Shown in pieces: positions 36,855 through 45,456 of a stretch of DNA of 64,000 nucleotides. A program made the position numbers and the translations under genes. The notes under the pieces are model-generated. The model had not been told where the DNA came from. It made no database searches and was given only the letters and a program-made list of their open reading frames with translations. This DNA is from CAIKZY01 sp044374195 (GTDB lineage: Bacteria > Actinomycetota > Actinomycetes > S36-B12): positions 1-64,000 of the forward strand of contig JBILOY010000011.1 of assembly GCA_044374195.1 (NCBI GenBank), read 5' to 3'. Each line of letters opens with the position of its first letter. The first letter of the stretch is position 1.

Positions 36855-38336
36855 TTACTCCTTTGCCGACGCGTTGTTGGACGAATTCTGCTGCTGTGCT
36901 TTTCGGGCTGCTTCAGCGGATGCCGATTCCGGGCGCTTGCGCTCGACCCAGCCTTCGACATTGCGCTGCTGGGCGCGGCCGACGGCCATGGCACCCGGCG
37001 GGACATCCTCGGTAATCACCGAACCAGCTGCGGTGTAAGCACCGTCGCCAATCGTGACAGGCGCGACGAGCATGGTGTCGCTGCCGATGCGCACCTGTTC
37101 GCCGACCACTGTGCGGTGCTTCTCAACACCGTCGTAGTTCACGAAAACCGTTGCAGCGCCGATATTCGAGCCAGCCCCGACTTCAGCGTCGCCGACGTAG
37201 GAAAGGTGCGGAACCTTGGCACCATCGCCGATGGTGGAGTTCTTGATCTCGACATAGGCGCCGGCCTTGGCGCCCGCACCGAGCACCGCGCCCGGGCGCA
37301 GGTAGGTGAAGGGGCCAACCGAGGCACCCGCCCCGATCACGGCAAGCTCGGCCCAGGTGTGAATCACGGAGGCGCCCTCACCGACCTCGCATGAGGCCAA
37401 CGTGGTGCCCGGGCCGATGCGCGCACCGGAGGCAATCGAGGTCGGGCCACGCAGCGTGGTGCTGGGCAGGATTACCGCGTCAGGCTCGATCTCGACGTCG
37501 ACGTCGAGCCAGGTCGTCGCGGAGTCAAGAATCGAAACGCCCGCACGCATCCACTCGGAATTGATGCGATCGCGCATGATGCCCGCGGCCTGCGAGAGCT
37601 GCAAGCGATCATTCACGCCGAGAATCTCGTCGCTGTCGATGCACATCGAGGCGCTGATGGTCTCGCCGTCGCCCTCGAGGAAGCCGAGTACGTCAGTCAA
37701 GTACTCCTCGCCCTGAGCATTGTTCGTCGTAATGCGCGTGAGTGCGGCATCGAGATGCGCGGCGGAGAAGGCATACATGCCGGAGTTGATCTCGGTGACG
37801 GCGAGCTGCTCGGCACTGGCGTCCTTGTGCTCGACGATGCCGGTGACCTGGCCCGCGCCACCCCGCAGCACGCGACCGTAGCCCGAGGGATCGGCAAGTG
37901 ATGCCGTGAGCACGGTGGCGACGGCATTTGTCTGCGAATGCTCGACAAGCAGGCCGATCAAGGTCGTTCCGGTCAGCAATGGGGTATCGCCTGTCAGTAC
38001 GACAACAGGGGCGTCGTCGATCTGAAGGCCACGTGCGCGCACTTCTGCGAGCGCGATGCGCACCGCGTGTCCGGTGCCCTTTTGCTCCTCCTGCACGACC
38101 GACAGCGCCCAGGGCGCGATCTCCGATAGGTGCTCGGTGACCTGATCGCGGCCATGTCCCACCACGACAACGACATGAGCCGGCTCGACGGTGGCGGCTG
38201 CTTCGAGTACGTGGCCAAGGAGGGATCTGCCGGCAACGGGGTGCAGGACCTTAGGGAGGGCGGACTTCATCCGCTTGCCTTCGCCGGCGGCCAAGATGAT
38301 GACAACCGAGGGGCGCGGGGCCGCTGAGGTGGTCAC
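36855..38336 (-). CDS. glmU: Bifunctional UDP-GlcNAc pyrophosphorylase / GlcN-1-P acetyltransferase
   Basis: A 493-residue GlmU. The N-terminal uridyltransferase shows VIILAAGEGKRMKSALPKVLHPVAG and VVLTGDTPLL; the C-terminal left-handed beta helix shows hexapeptide repeats and YVEIKNSTIGDGAKVPHLSYVGD with the acetyltransferase His site. The product, UDP-GlcNAc, feeds peptidoglycan. I chose the GTG at 38336, which has GGAGG a few bases upstream; longer forms would read through tRNA-Gln. The C-terminal tail is Ala/Ser/Lys-rich. Confidence 0.97.
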   Translation of the reverse strand: MTTSAAPRPSVVIILAAGEGKRMKSALPKVLHPVAGRSLLGHVLEAAATVEPAHVVVVVGHGRDQVTEHLSEIAPWALSVVQEEQKGTGHAVRIALAEVRARGLQIDDAPVVVLTGDTPLLTGTTLIGLLVEHSQTNAVATVLTASLADPSGYGRVLRGGAGQVTGIVEHKDASAEQLAVTEINSGMYAFSAAHLDAALTRITTNNAQGEEYLTDVLGFLEGDGETISASMCIDSDEILGVNDRLQLSQAAGIMRDRINSEWMRAGVSILDSATTWLDVDVEIEPDAVILPSTTLRGPTSIASGARIGPGTTLASCEVGEGASVIHTWAELAVIGAGASVGPFTYLRPGAVLGAGAKAGAYVEIKNSTIGDGAKVPHLSYVGDAEVGAGSNIGAATVFVNYDGVEKHRTVVGEQVRIGSDTMLVAPVTIGDGAYTAAGSVITEDVPPGAMAVGRAQQRNVEGWVERKRPESASAEAARKAQQQNSSNNASAKE

Positions 38337-38407
38337 GATTTCCTCCGATGGGCATGAAGAGAAGGGCCGAACGGGGGAAGGGCCCAAGCCTATCGGGGAA
38401 GAGAGAG

Positions 38408-38478
38408 CTCCCGGGGATGGGATCGAACCATCGTTGACGGATTCAAAGTCCGCTGTCCTGCCGCTAGACGACCCGGGA
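38408..38478 (-). tRNA. tRNA-Gln (anticodon TTG)
   Basis: A 71-nt cloverleaf on the minus strand: acceptor TCCCGGG/CCCGGGA, D arm GTCT...GGAC, anticodon loop CTTTGAA (TTG), T arm GATGG-TTCGATC-CCATC, discriminator G, no encoded CCA. It lies just upstream of glmU in the same orientation. Confidence 0.95.
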
Positions 38479-38532
38479 CTACGTGCAGTGGCCAAGGTTA
38501 AATGATTCGCGAGTTCCGCTGGACACGGGAGG

Positions 38533-38563
38533 TTACGGTGGCGTAGGTTACGGAACCGTAGGT
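38533..38563 (+). promoter_or_regulatory. Operator-like 15-bp tandem inverted repeats upstream of the desaturase
   Basis: Two 15-bp direct repeats (TTACGGTGGCGTAGG at 38533-38547 and TTACGGAACCGTAGG at 38548-38562) each contain an inverted repeat, TACG-n4-CGTA and TACGG-n2-CCGTA. This is the layout expected of a dimeric TetR regulator bound at adjacent sites. It lies 30 bp before the desaturase start codon, and the TetR gene is the second gene of the operon, so autoregulated control of desaturation is likely. The identity of the regulator is inferred. Confidence 0.6.
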
Positions 38564-38592
38564 AGTACTTACTGCCTCGCTAAAGGAGTGTC

Positions 38593-39579
38593 ATGACCCT
38601 CGCCCAGCCCGTCACCGTGGAGTCCCCCGTCGACGAGGACTTCACCACTACGACGATGCGGGTGCTGCTCGCGCTCTTCATCATCGTTCCGCTCCTCGCT
38701 GTCATCGTCGCGATCCCCATCGCGTGGGGCGGCTTCGTCGGCTGGAGCGACCTGTTCCTGATCGCATTCTTCTGGGCGCTTACCGCAGGTGGAATCACCG
38801 TGGGCTTCCATCGCTACTTCACCCACGGCTCCTTCAAGACGAACCGCTTCATGAAGTACGCGCTCGGTATCGCCGGCTCACTCGCAGTGCAGGGTTCGCT
38901 CTCGCAGTGGGTTGCAGATCACCGCAAGCATCATCAGTTCTCCGACGACGAGGGCGATCCGCATTCGCCGTGGCGCTTCGGCACCAGCAAGCGCGCGGTC
39001 GCTAAAGGCCTGTACTGGGCGCATTTGGGTTGGCTCTTCAGCGAAGGACAAACATCACCGGAGAAGTACGCACCAGACATCGCGAATGATCCTGATGTTC
39101 AGCGCATCTCACGTCTCTTCCCGCTCATGGTTCTCACCACGCTTCTGGCACCCGCAGTTCTCGGTGGCCTGCTCACCTGGTCATGGATGGGTGTCCTGAC
39201 CGGATTCTTCTGGGGCAGCCTGATTCGCATCGCACTCGTGCATCACGTGACGTGGTCTATCAACTCGATCTGCCATGTCTTCGGCAAGCGTCCGTTCGCC
39301 TCGCGAGATCTCTCCACCAACGTGTGGTGGTTGGCCATCCCCTCCATGGGCGAGTCCTGGCACAGCCTGCACCATGCCGAGCCGACTGCAGCGCGGCATG
39401 GAGTGTTCAAGGGCCAGATCGATATGAGCGCAACGTTCATCCGACTTCTTGAGAAGACAGGCTTCGCGACCGATGTGCGCTGGCCCAAGCGCGAGCGCCT
39501 GGTGCGCAAGCTCAATGACCCGACTCAGGAGCATCGCCTACGCAAGTTCCATCCGGCCAGGGCGAGCTCAACTCGATGA
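38593..39579 (+). CDS. Acyl-CoA/acyl-lipid desaturase (delta-9 type)
   Basis: A 328-residue membrane di-iron desaturase with the three His boxes: HRYFTHG, DHRKHHQF and SWHSLHHAEPTAARHG (the last in place of HNNHH). Four hydrophobic segments surround them. It introduces a cis double bond in fatty acyl chains and so tunes membrane fluidity. The ATG at 38593 has a good AAAGGAG ribosome site. Its stop codon overlaps the start of the TetR gene by 4 bp, forming a two-gene operon behind the operator-like repeats. Confidence 0.92.
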   Translation: MTLAQPVTVESPVDEDFTTTTMRVLLALFIIVPLLAVIVAIPIAWGGFVGWSDLFLIAFFWALTAGGITVGFHRYFTHGSFKTNRFMKYALGIAGSLAVQGSLSQWVADHRKHHQFSDDEGDPHSPWRFGTSKRAVAKGLYWAHLGWLFSEGQTSPEKYAPDIANDPDVQRISRLFPLMVLTTLLAPAVLGGLLTWSWMGVLTGFFWGSLIRIALVHHVTWSINSICHVFGKRPFASRDLSTNVWWLAIPSMGESWHSLHHAEPTAARHGVFKGQIDMSATFIRLLEKTGFATDVRWPKRERLVRKLNDPTQEHRLRKFHPARASSTR

Positions 39580-40298
39580 GCACCTCCGTCGAGGATCTCG
39601 AGACTGAAGACTTCGAGATCGAAGCTGACAACGTCACTGACATCGGCTCTGCGACACGTCGCGACACAACGCCACGCTCGCCGGACACCAAGATCCGGAT
39701 GAGCGGGCAAGAACGCCGTGAGCAATTGCTTACGGTCGGACGGAAGTTGTTCGCCGAGAAGGGCTTCGAGGCGGTCAGTGTCGAGGAGATCGCCAGCACG
39801 GCCAAGGTTTCCAAGCCGGTTGTATACGAACACTTCGGCGGCAAGGAAGGGCTGTACGCCGTTCTCGTCGACCGCGAGATGAACTACCTGCTGAATTCCT
39901 TCGAGAAGGCATTGAATGGCAGCAACCCGCGCCTACTGCTCGAGCAAGCAGGCATGGCTCTGTTCGACTACATCGACGAATACCCAGATGGTTTCCGCAT
40001 CCTCGTGCGCGATTCACCGATGGCACAGACGACCGGCACGTTCGCAAGCCTGATTGTCGATGTCGCCACTCGAGTCGAGCATCTACTTGCCGATGAGTTC
40101 GCCGCGCACAAGATGGACAAGAAGCTTGCTCGCATGTATTCGCAGATGCTCGTCGGCATGGTTGCACTCACGGGTCAGTGGTGGCTCGACGTGCGCAAGC
40201 CGAAGAAGGACGAAGTCGTCGCGCACCTGGTGAACTTGGCCTGGAATGGCCTCGCGGGCATGGAAGCCAAGCCCGAACTGCACATGCGCAAGCGCTAA
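39576..40298 (+). CDS. TetR-family regulator coupled to the desaturase
   Basis: A 240-residue regulator with an acidic, probably disordered 45-residue N-terminal extension, then a TetR helix-turn-helix (RREQLLTVGRKLFAEKGFEAVSVEEIASTAKVSKPVVYEHFGGKEGLY split over residues 48-96). The C-terminal ligand domain contains FDYIDEYPDGFRILVRDS and NLAWNGLAGMEAKPEL. Coupled to the desaturase gene, it probably senses an acyl-CoA or fatty acid and binds the repeats at 38533-38562. Its stop codon overlaps the end of ispE on the other strand by 4 bp. Confidence 0.9.
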   Translation: MSTSVEDLETEDFEIEADNVTDIGSATRRDTTPRSPDTKIRMSGQERREQLLTVGRKLFAEKGFEAVSVEEIASTAKVSKPVVYEHFGGKEGLYAVLVDREMNYLLNSFEKALNGSNPRLLLEQAGMALFDYIDEYPDGFRILVRDSPMAQTTGTFASLIVDVATRVEHLLADEFAAHKMDKKLARMYSQMLVGMVALTGQWWLDVRKPKKDEVVAHLVNLAWNGLAGMEAKPELHMRKR

Positions 40299-41209
40299 CC
40301 GACAACCTTCGCACCGTGTGCCGGGCTCGTCGCCGTCTTCACCGTGCGGCACACCCCGGCTGAAGTCAGCCCCACTGCGATGTCGAGCGCATGCTCGTGA
40401 TCGCGCGCGAGGAATGCGCAGGTCGGGCCACTGCCCGACACGATTCCGCCGAGTGCTCCGAGGTCATCACCTGTTTCGAGTACCTGCGCGAGGGACGGGC
40501 GAAGTGAGATCGCCGCTGCCTGCAGATCATTGCTCAGCGCCTTGCCGAGAATCACTGCGTCACCGGCGCGAAGCCCCTGCATGAGGAGGTCGGACACGTA
40601 CGGGTCAGGCACATCGAGGCCCTTGCGCAGTCGATCACACTCGCCGTAGACCGCAGGAGTCGAGAGCCCGCCGTCGGCAAGGGCGAACACCCAGTGGAAC
40701 GAACCGCGCGCGAGCGCAGACATCAGCTTCTCGCCGCGCCCCGTGCCGACGGCTGTGCCGCCGTGAAGTGCGAACGGAACATCGGAGCCCAACTCGGCAG
40801 CGAGATTCATCAAGTCGTCGCGATCAGTGCCCAGGCGCCACAGTGCGTCGCAGGCCACGAGCGCGCCCGCAGCATCAGCACTTCCGCCGGCCATGCCACC
40901 TGCAACCGGTATTCCCTTGTTCAGGTGCATCGTGACGTCAGGCTCGATACCCGCATGGGCAGCGAGCAACATTGCTGCGCGATACGCCAGGTTCGACTCA
41001 TCAACAGGGAGAAAATCTGAACCTTCACCTGAGATTGTCAGCGTGGTTCCGGCACCAGGTTCCGCGTAAGTGGCTTTCACCTCATCGCTCAAGCTCACGG
41101 CATGGAACACCGTGGCGAGCTCGTGATAGCCGTCCTTGCGCAGCGGGCCGACCGACAACTGAAGGTTGACCTTCGCGGGTACGCGAACGATCACGGAAGT
41201 CAGCGCCAT
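40295..41209 (-). CDS. ispE: 4-diphosphocytidyl-2-C-methyl-D-erythritol kinase
   Basis: A 304-residue GHMP kinase of the MEP isoprenoid pathway. VRVPAKVNLQLSVGPLRKDGYHEL is the N-terminal substrate motif, IPVAGGMAGGSADAAGAL the ATP loop, and IVSGSGPTCAFLA the third motif. It phosphorylates CDP-methylerythritol, so isoprenoids here come from the MEP route. A minus-strand TACCCT (41216-41221) ends six bases before the ATG (leaderless). Confidence 0.95.
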   Translation of the reverse strand: MALTSVIVRVPAKVNLQLSVGPLRKDGYHELATVFHAVSLSDEVKATYAEPGAGTTLTISGEGSDFLPVDESNLAYRAAMLLAAHAGIEPDVTMHLNKGIPVAGGMAGGSADAAGALVACDALWRLGTDRDDLMNLAAELGSDVPFALHGGTAVGTGRGEKLMSALARGSFHWVFALADGGLSTPAVYGECDRLRKGLDVPDPYVSDLLMQGLRAGDAVILGKALSNDLQAAAISLRPSLAQVLETGDDLGALGGIVSGSGPTCAFLARDHEHALDIAVGLTSAGVCRTVKTATSPAHGAKVVG

Positions 41210-41227
41210 GGCTTGAGGGTAGGCGTT

Positions 41228-42082
41228 CTAGCGAGCGCGAGCGCGGTAGAGGCTGTCGGCGAGGGCGATGAACTCCGGCAACGTGAGGGCCTCTCCGCGG
41301 CGCCCCGGGTCAATGCCCGCGGCGCGCAGCGCCTGCTCCGCCGCATCGGGAGAGCCGGCCAACTGAGCGAGTGCACCGCGCAGGCTCTTGCGACGCTGGG
41401 CGAAGGCCGTATCAATTACCTTGAATACCCACTCGCGACTCGACTCGCAGGTGGGCTGCTCGCGACGATCGACGCGCACAAGTGCCGAATCAACATTGGG
41501 CTCGGGCCAGAACACGTTGCGCCCGATGTTGCCGGCCATGCGCACCTCGCCGTACCAGCGCGCTTTCAGGCTCGGTATGCCGTAGGTGCGGCTGCCGGGG
41601 TCAGCGGCAAGTCGCTCGGCGACCTCCTTCTGCACCATGACAAGTGCGGTGCGAATGGTCGGCACGACTTCGAGCAGGTGCAACAGCACAGGTACTGAGA
41701 CGTTGTACGGGAGATTCGCGACGAGTGCAGTGGGCTCCCCCGGCACGACATCAACCTTCATTGCATCCGACACGATCAAGGTAAGTGACTTGGTGCGATC
41801 GGGCATATGCAGGGCAATGGTGCGCGGCAGTTGCTCCGCAAGAACCGGATCGATCTCGATGGCAATCACCGAGGAAACTTCCTGCAGCAGTGCAAGCGTC
41901 AAAGAGCCCAGACCAGGGCCGACCTCAAGTACGCGATCGGTCGGCAAGACATCGGCCGCGCGCACGATGCGCTGTACCGTATTCGGGTCGATGACGAAGT
42001 TCTGGCCGAGCTTCTTGGTCGGGCGGATGCCGAGTGACTCGGCGAGCTCGCGAATCTCGCGTGCACCCAGGAGTTCTGTCAT
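41228..42082 (-). CDS. rsmA: 16S rRNA adenine dimethyltransferase (KsgA)
   Basis: A 284-residue SAM-dependent methyltransferase. LGQNFVIDPNTVQRIV, VLEVGPGLGSLTLAL (SAM motif I) and ALVANLPYNVSVPVL (catalytic NLPY) mark the KsgA family, which dimethylates two adjacent adenines near the 3' end of 16S rRNA. The start codon abuts the tatD stop codon (1-bp shared position), so the two are coupled. In many actinobacteria rpfB lies between tatD and ksgA; it is absent here. Confidence 0.95.
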   Translation of the reverse strand: MTELLGAREIRELAESLGIRPTKKLGQNFVIDPNTVQRIVRAADVLPTDRVLEVGPGLGSLTLALLQEVSSVIAIEIDPVLAEQLPRTIALHMPDRTKSLTLIVSDAMKVDVVPGEPTALVANLPYNVSVPVLLHLLEVVPTIRTALVMVQKEVAERLAADPGSRTYGIPSLKARWYGEVRMAGNIGRNVFWPEPNVDSALVRVDRREQPTCESSREWVFKVIDTAFAQRRKSLRGALAQLAGSPDAAEQALRAAGIDPGRRGEALTLPEFIALADSLYRARAR

Positions 42083-42924
42083 CAGAACGGACCGAAGACC
42101 TTCTGCGCGTTATTCCACAGAGTCGTGGCCATTTCCGCCTCGCTCACATCGCGCACATCGGCCATGGCGCGAACGGTGTACGGCATCAGGTACGAGCCAT
42201 TGGCCTTGCCGCGGTGCGGAGTTGGGGTGAGGTACGGCGCATCGGTCTCGACCAGCACTAGCTCGTCGGGAACCTCGAGCAGCGCATCGCGCAGCACCTG
42301 AGCGTTCTTGAAGGTCACCACGCCCGCGAACGACATGTACCAGCCCTTGCTCGCGCAGTACTCCGCCATCGCGGCATCGCCGGAGAAGCAGTGGAACACG
42401 ACAATCTCGGGTGCGCCCTCTTCCTCGACCAGTCGGATCACATCGTCATGCGACTCGCGATCGTGAATCACGAGCGGCTTGCCGAGCTCCTTGGCCAGAT
42501 TGATGTGCCAGCGGAAGGACTCATGCTGAATCTCGCGGCCCGATTCATCGGTGCGGAAGTAATCGAGACCTGTCTCGCCGATCGCGCGCACCTTGGGATC
42601 GACGGCGAGCTCCGCGATGGCTGCCCATGCTGCTTCAAGGGCATCGCGACCCTCCTCCAACTGCAGGCGCGGTGCCTCGTTGGGGTGCAGGGCGACGCCG
42701 ACGACAACCTCGGGGCGAGACTGCGCCATCTCGACCGACCAGCGCGCTGAGTCGACATCGCAGCCGATCTGCACAACGCGAGTGACGCCTACGCCTGCGG
42801 CAATCTCGAGCAGGTCGTCGGGATCAGGCGTGGAGCCTGGGTGGCGATCGCCATCGCGAATATCAAGATGACAGTGGGTGTCGATGACGGGCGCAGCGAG
42901 GGGCTGCGGTGCCGTTTCGAACAC
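42082..42924 (-). CDS. tatD: TatD-family metal-dependent hydrolase
   Basis: A 280-residue TIM-barrel amidohydrolase with metal motifs VIDTHCHLDIRDG, AIGETGLDYFRT, PLVIHDRESHDD and VVFHCFSGDA, and the C-terminal VLVETDAPYLTP. TatD proteins are 3'-5' DNA exonucleases linked to repair of oxidised DNA. I selected the GTG at 42924, one base from the metG stop codon, because the conserved region starts at about residue 12; upstream in-frame sequence is antisense to metG and not credible. Confidence 0.92.
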   Translation of the reverse strand: MFETAPQPLAAPVIDTHCHLDIRDGDRHPGSTPDPDDLLEIAAGVGVTRVVQIGCDVDSARWSVEMAQSRPEVVVGVALHPNEAPRLQLEEGRDALEAAWAAIAELAVDPKVRAIGETGLDYFRTDESGREIQHESFRWHINLAKELGKPLVIHDRESHDDVIRLVEEEGAPEIVVFHCFSGDAAMAEYCASKGWYMSFAGVVTFKNAQVLRDALLEVPDELVLVETDAPYLTPTPHRGKANGSYLMPYTVRAMADVRDVSEAEMATTLWNNAQKVFGPF

Positions 42925-42925
42925 G

Positions 42926-44524
42926 TCAGGCCACTTCCTCGATGCGCGGGAACAGCGAATCACCCTTGGTGATGATCGCGCCCGGCTGCAGGCCGCCCCA
43001 TGTGCCGGCAACGGTGATGCGCTGCTCACCGATCGGGCCGAGCTGAGCCTCTGCACCAAGCTGATTCCAGAGCGAGCTCATCGCCTTGGGCATGAGCGGG
43101 TTGTAGAGAACGGCAACAGCGCGAAGCGATTCGCAAATCGTGTAGAGCACAGTGTGCAGGCGATCATCGTTCGCCGGATCCTTCGCGAGCACCCACGGTG
43201 CCTGCTCAGTGACGTAGCCATTGACGAGATCAATGAAGGACTTCACCGCAGTGATTCCGGTCAGGAAGTCGAGATCGACGATCGCACGATCGGCCTCTGC
43301 AGCAACCGCGGCGAGTGCGTCGTGCAGCACGACCTCGGCGTCGGTGACCGCAGGTGCAGCAGGCAGCACGCCCTCGCAGTACTTACCGACCATCGCGGTC
43401 GCGCGCGAGGCGAGGTTGCCCAGGCCGTTCGCGAGCTCTGCGGTGTACCGCGCCGACATGTCCTCCCATGAGAACGAGCCGTCTTGCCCGAAGGCAATGG
43501 CGCGCAAGAAGTAGTAGCGGAAGGCATCAGAGCCGAAGTGATCGATGATCTGGTCTGGAGAGATGCCGGTGAGCTTGGTCTTCGACATCTTCTCGCCGCC
43601 GACGAGCAGCCAGCCGTGCGCGAAGACCTTCTTCGGCAGCGGAAGATTCGCAGCCATCAGCATTGCGGGCCAGTACACCGCGTGGAATCGCAGGATGTCC
43701 TTGCCCACGAGGTGCACATCAGCCGGCCAGGTGCGCGCGAACAGCTTTCCCTCTGCAGTATCGGGCGCTGCGCCGAATCCAACAGCAGTGGCGTAGTTGA
43801 GAAGTGCGTCGAACCAGACGTAGACAACCTGCTTCTCGTCCCATGGAAGCGGGATTCCCCAGCCGACGCTCGAACGCGACATCGAGATGTCGACGAGGCC
43901 TTGGCGTAGGAAGCTCATCACCTCGTTGTAGGCGCTTTGGGGCTGGATCGCATCGGGGTTCGCTTCGTAGTGATCGATCAGGCGCTGCTGGAAGGCCGAC
44001 AGCTTGAAGAACCAGTTGTCTTCCTTGAGCTGCTCGACCGGACGACCATGCACCGGGCACAGCTTCTGCCCGTCGTATTCGCCCTCACCATCGACGAGGT
44101 CACCCGGAAGCTTGAATTCCTCGCAGCCGACGCAGTACGGGCCTTCGTAGGGAGCGGCGAAGACGTAGCCGTTCTCGCGCAGCACCTCCCAGAAGCGCTG
44201 CACGCCCTCGATGTGGCGCGAGGAAGTCGTGCGAATGAAGTCATCGTTGGCGGCATCGACAGTCTCGAGAACCGGAAGCCAGTCGGAGCTGACGAGGCGG
44301 TCGACCCACTGCTGCGGGGTAACCCCACCTGCCTCGGCGGCGCGTTCGACCTTGGTGCCATGCTCATCGACACCGGTAAGGAACCAGACCTCTTCCCCGC
44401 GCTGGCGATGCCAGCGGGTGAGCACATCGCCCGCGGTAGTCGTGTACGCATGCCCGATATGAGGGGCATCGTTGACGTAATAGATAGGCGTGGTCAGGTA
44501 GAACGCCTTCTCGGACGGTGACAT
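42926..44524 (-). CDS. metG: Methionyl-tRNA synthetase
   Basis: A 532-residue class I aminoacyl-tRNA synthetase. TTPIYYVNDAPHIGHAYTT gives the HIGH motif, VGGEKMSKTKLTG the KMSKS loop (KMSKT), and YCVGCEEF with LCPVHGRP the zinc knuckle. The anticodon-binding helical domain follows; the C-terminal dimerisation domain found in some MetG proteins is absent. A minus-strand TAAGAT (44531-44536) ends six bases before the ATG, so the message may be leaderless. It is followed by tatD and rsmA. Confidence 0.97.
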   Translation of the reverse strand: MSPSEKAFYLTTPIYYVNDAPHIGHAYTTTAGDVLTRWHRQRGEEVWFLTGVDEHGTKVERAAEAGGVTPQQWVDRLVSSDWLPVLETVDAANDDFIRTTSSRHIEGVQRFWEVLRENGYVFAAPYEGPYCVGCEEFKLPGDLVDGEGEYDGQKLCPVHGRPVEQLKEDNWFFKLSAFQQRLIDHYEANPDAIQPQSAYNEVMSFLRQGLVDISMSRSSVGWGIPLPWDEKQVVYVWFDALLNYATAVGFGAAPDTAEGKLFARTWPADVHLVGKDILRFHAVYWPAMLMAANLPLPKKVFAHGWLLVGGEKMSKTKLTGISPDQIIDHFGSDAFRYYFLRAIAFGQDGSFSWEDMSARYTAELANGLGNLASRATAMVGKYCEGVLPAAPAVTDAEVVLHDALAAVAAEADRAIVDLDFLTGITAVKSFIDLVNGYVTEQAPWVLAKDPANDDRLHTVLYTICESLRAVAVLYNPLMPKAMSSLWNQLGAEAQLGPIGEQRITVAGTWGGLQPGAIITKGDSLFPRIEEVA

Positions 44525-44533
44525 GTGTTGATC

Positions 44534-45406
44534 TTAGGGCGCGGGGCTGGTGCCCTTCGCCGCGACGACTGCGGCGTACACCTCACGACGCGGTACTCCG
44601 GCCTCCTTGGCCACGGCGCCGATGGCTGTCTTGCGGTCTTCGCCATCGGACTCTCGGGCCGCGACCGCCGCGACCCAATCATCTGCAGTGACCAAACCGG
44701 AGGCCTCGCGCTGCTCGGATTCGCTGGCACCGCTCACGACGATCGTGATCTCGCCACGCACGCCCTCGGCTGCCCAGTCGGCGAGCTCCCCGAGCCCACC
44801 GCGCTTGACCTCTTCATAGGTCTTCGTCAGTTCGCGGCAGACCGCAGCACTCCGGTCAGCGCCAAAGCTCTCGGCCATTGCTCGCAGGCTTGCCTCAATG
44901 CGATGCGGGGCCTCGAAAAACACCATCGTGCGCGGCTCAGCGGCGAGTTGCGCGAGACGGGTGCCGCGCTCGCCGCCCTTGCGCGGTAGGAAGCCTTCGA
45001 AGCAGAAGCGATCGACCGGCAAGCCAGAGACAGCGAGTGCGGCAAGCACGGCGGAAGGACCGGGGACGATCGTCACGGTGATCCCGGCAGCGACAGCGTC
45101 AGCGACGAGGCGATAACCCGGATCGCTGACCGACGGCATGCCGGCATCGGTCACGACTGCGATCACCGAGCCCTCGAGTGCGGCCTGCACCAGCGAATCG
45201 GTGCGCGCGATTTCGTTGCCCTCGAAGTACGACACGATGCGACCAGTCGGGGTGACCCCGAGATCGCTCATCAGGCGGTGGAGTCGCCTGGTGTCTTCCG
45301 CTGCGATCACGTCAGCGGTCGACAGAAGCTCGATCAGGCGGGGCGGGGCATCGCCGATATTGCCGAGGGGCGTTGCCGCCAGCACCACTTTCCCCTTATT
45401 GCTCAC
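44534..45406 (-). CDS. rsmI: 16S rRNA 2'-O-ribose cytidine methyltransferase
   Basis: A 290-residue tetrapyrrole-methylase-fold enzyme. VVLAATPLGNIGDAPPRLIELL, IAAEDTRRLHRLMSDLG, VTDAGMPSVSDPGYRLV and RKGGERGTRLAQLA are RsmI signatures. It methylates C1402 of 16S rRNA (E. coli numbering) from SAM. The GTG start at 45406 lies 50 bp from the divergent mannosyltransferase gene. The C-terminal extension (SDGEDRKTAIGAVAKEAGVPRREVYAAV) is usual in this family. Confidence 0.95.
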   Translation of the reverse strand: MSNKGKVVLAATPLGNIGDAPPRLIELLSTADVIAAEDTRRLHRLMSDLGVTPTGRIVSYFEGNEIARTDSLVQAALEGSVIAVVTDAGMPSVSDPGYRLVADAVAAGITVTIVPGPSAVLAALAVSGLPVDRFCFEGFLPRKGGERGTRLAQLAAEPRTMVFFEAPHRIEASLRAMAESFGADRSAAVCRELTKTYEEVKRGGLGELADWAAEGVRGEITIVVSGASESEQREASGLVTADDWVAAVAARESDGEDRKTAIGAVAKEAGVPRREVYAAVVAAKGTSPAP

Positions 45407-45456
45407 TCGCGCATTGTGTCAGTTCTGCGAGCCACCTCCCCGCCTACGATGGGCGG

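Noticed and set aside
42925..43059. Longer N terminus for TatD extending into the metG end.
   Set aside because: The extension is Ser/Arg/Ala-rich text read in another frame of metG and lies outside the conserved TatD domain; the GTG next to the metG stop codon fits operon spacing.
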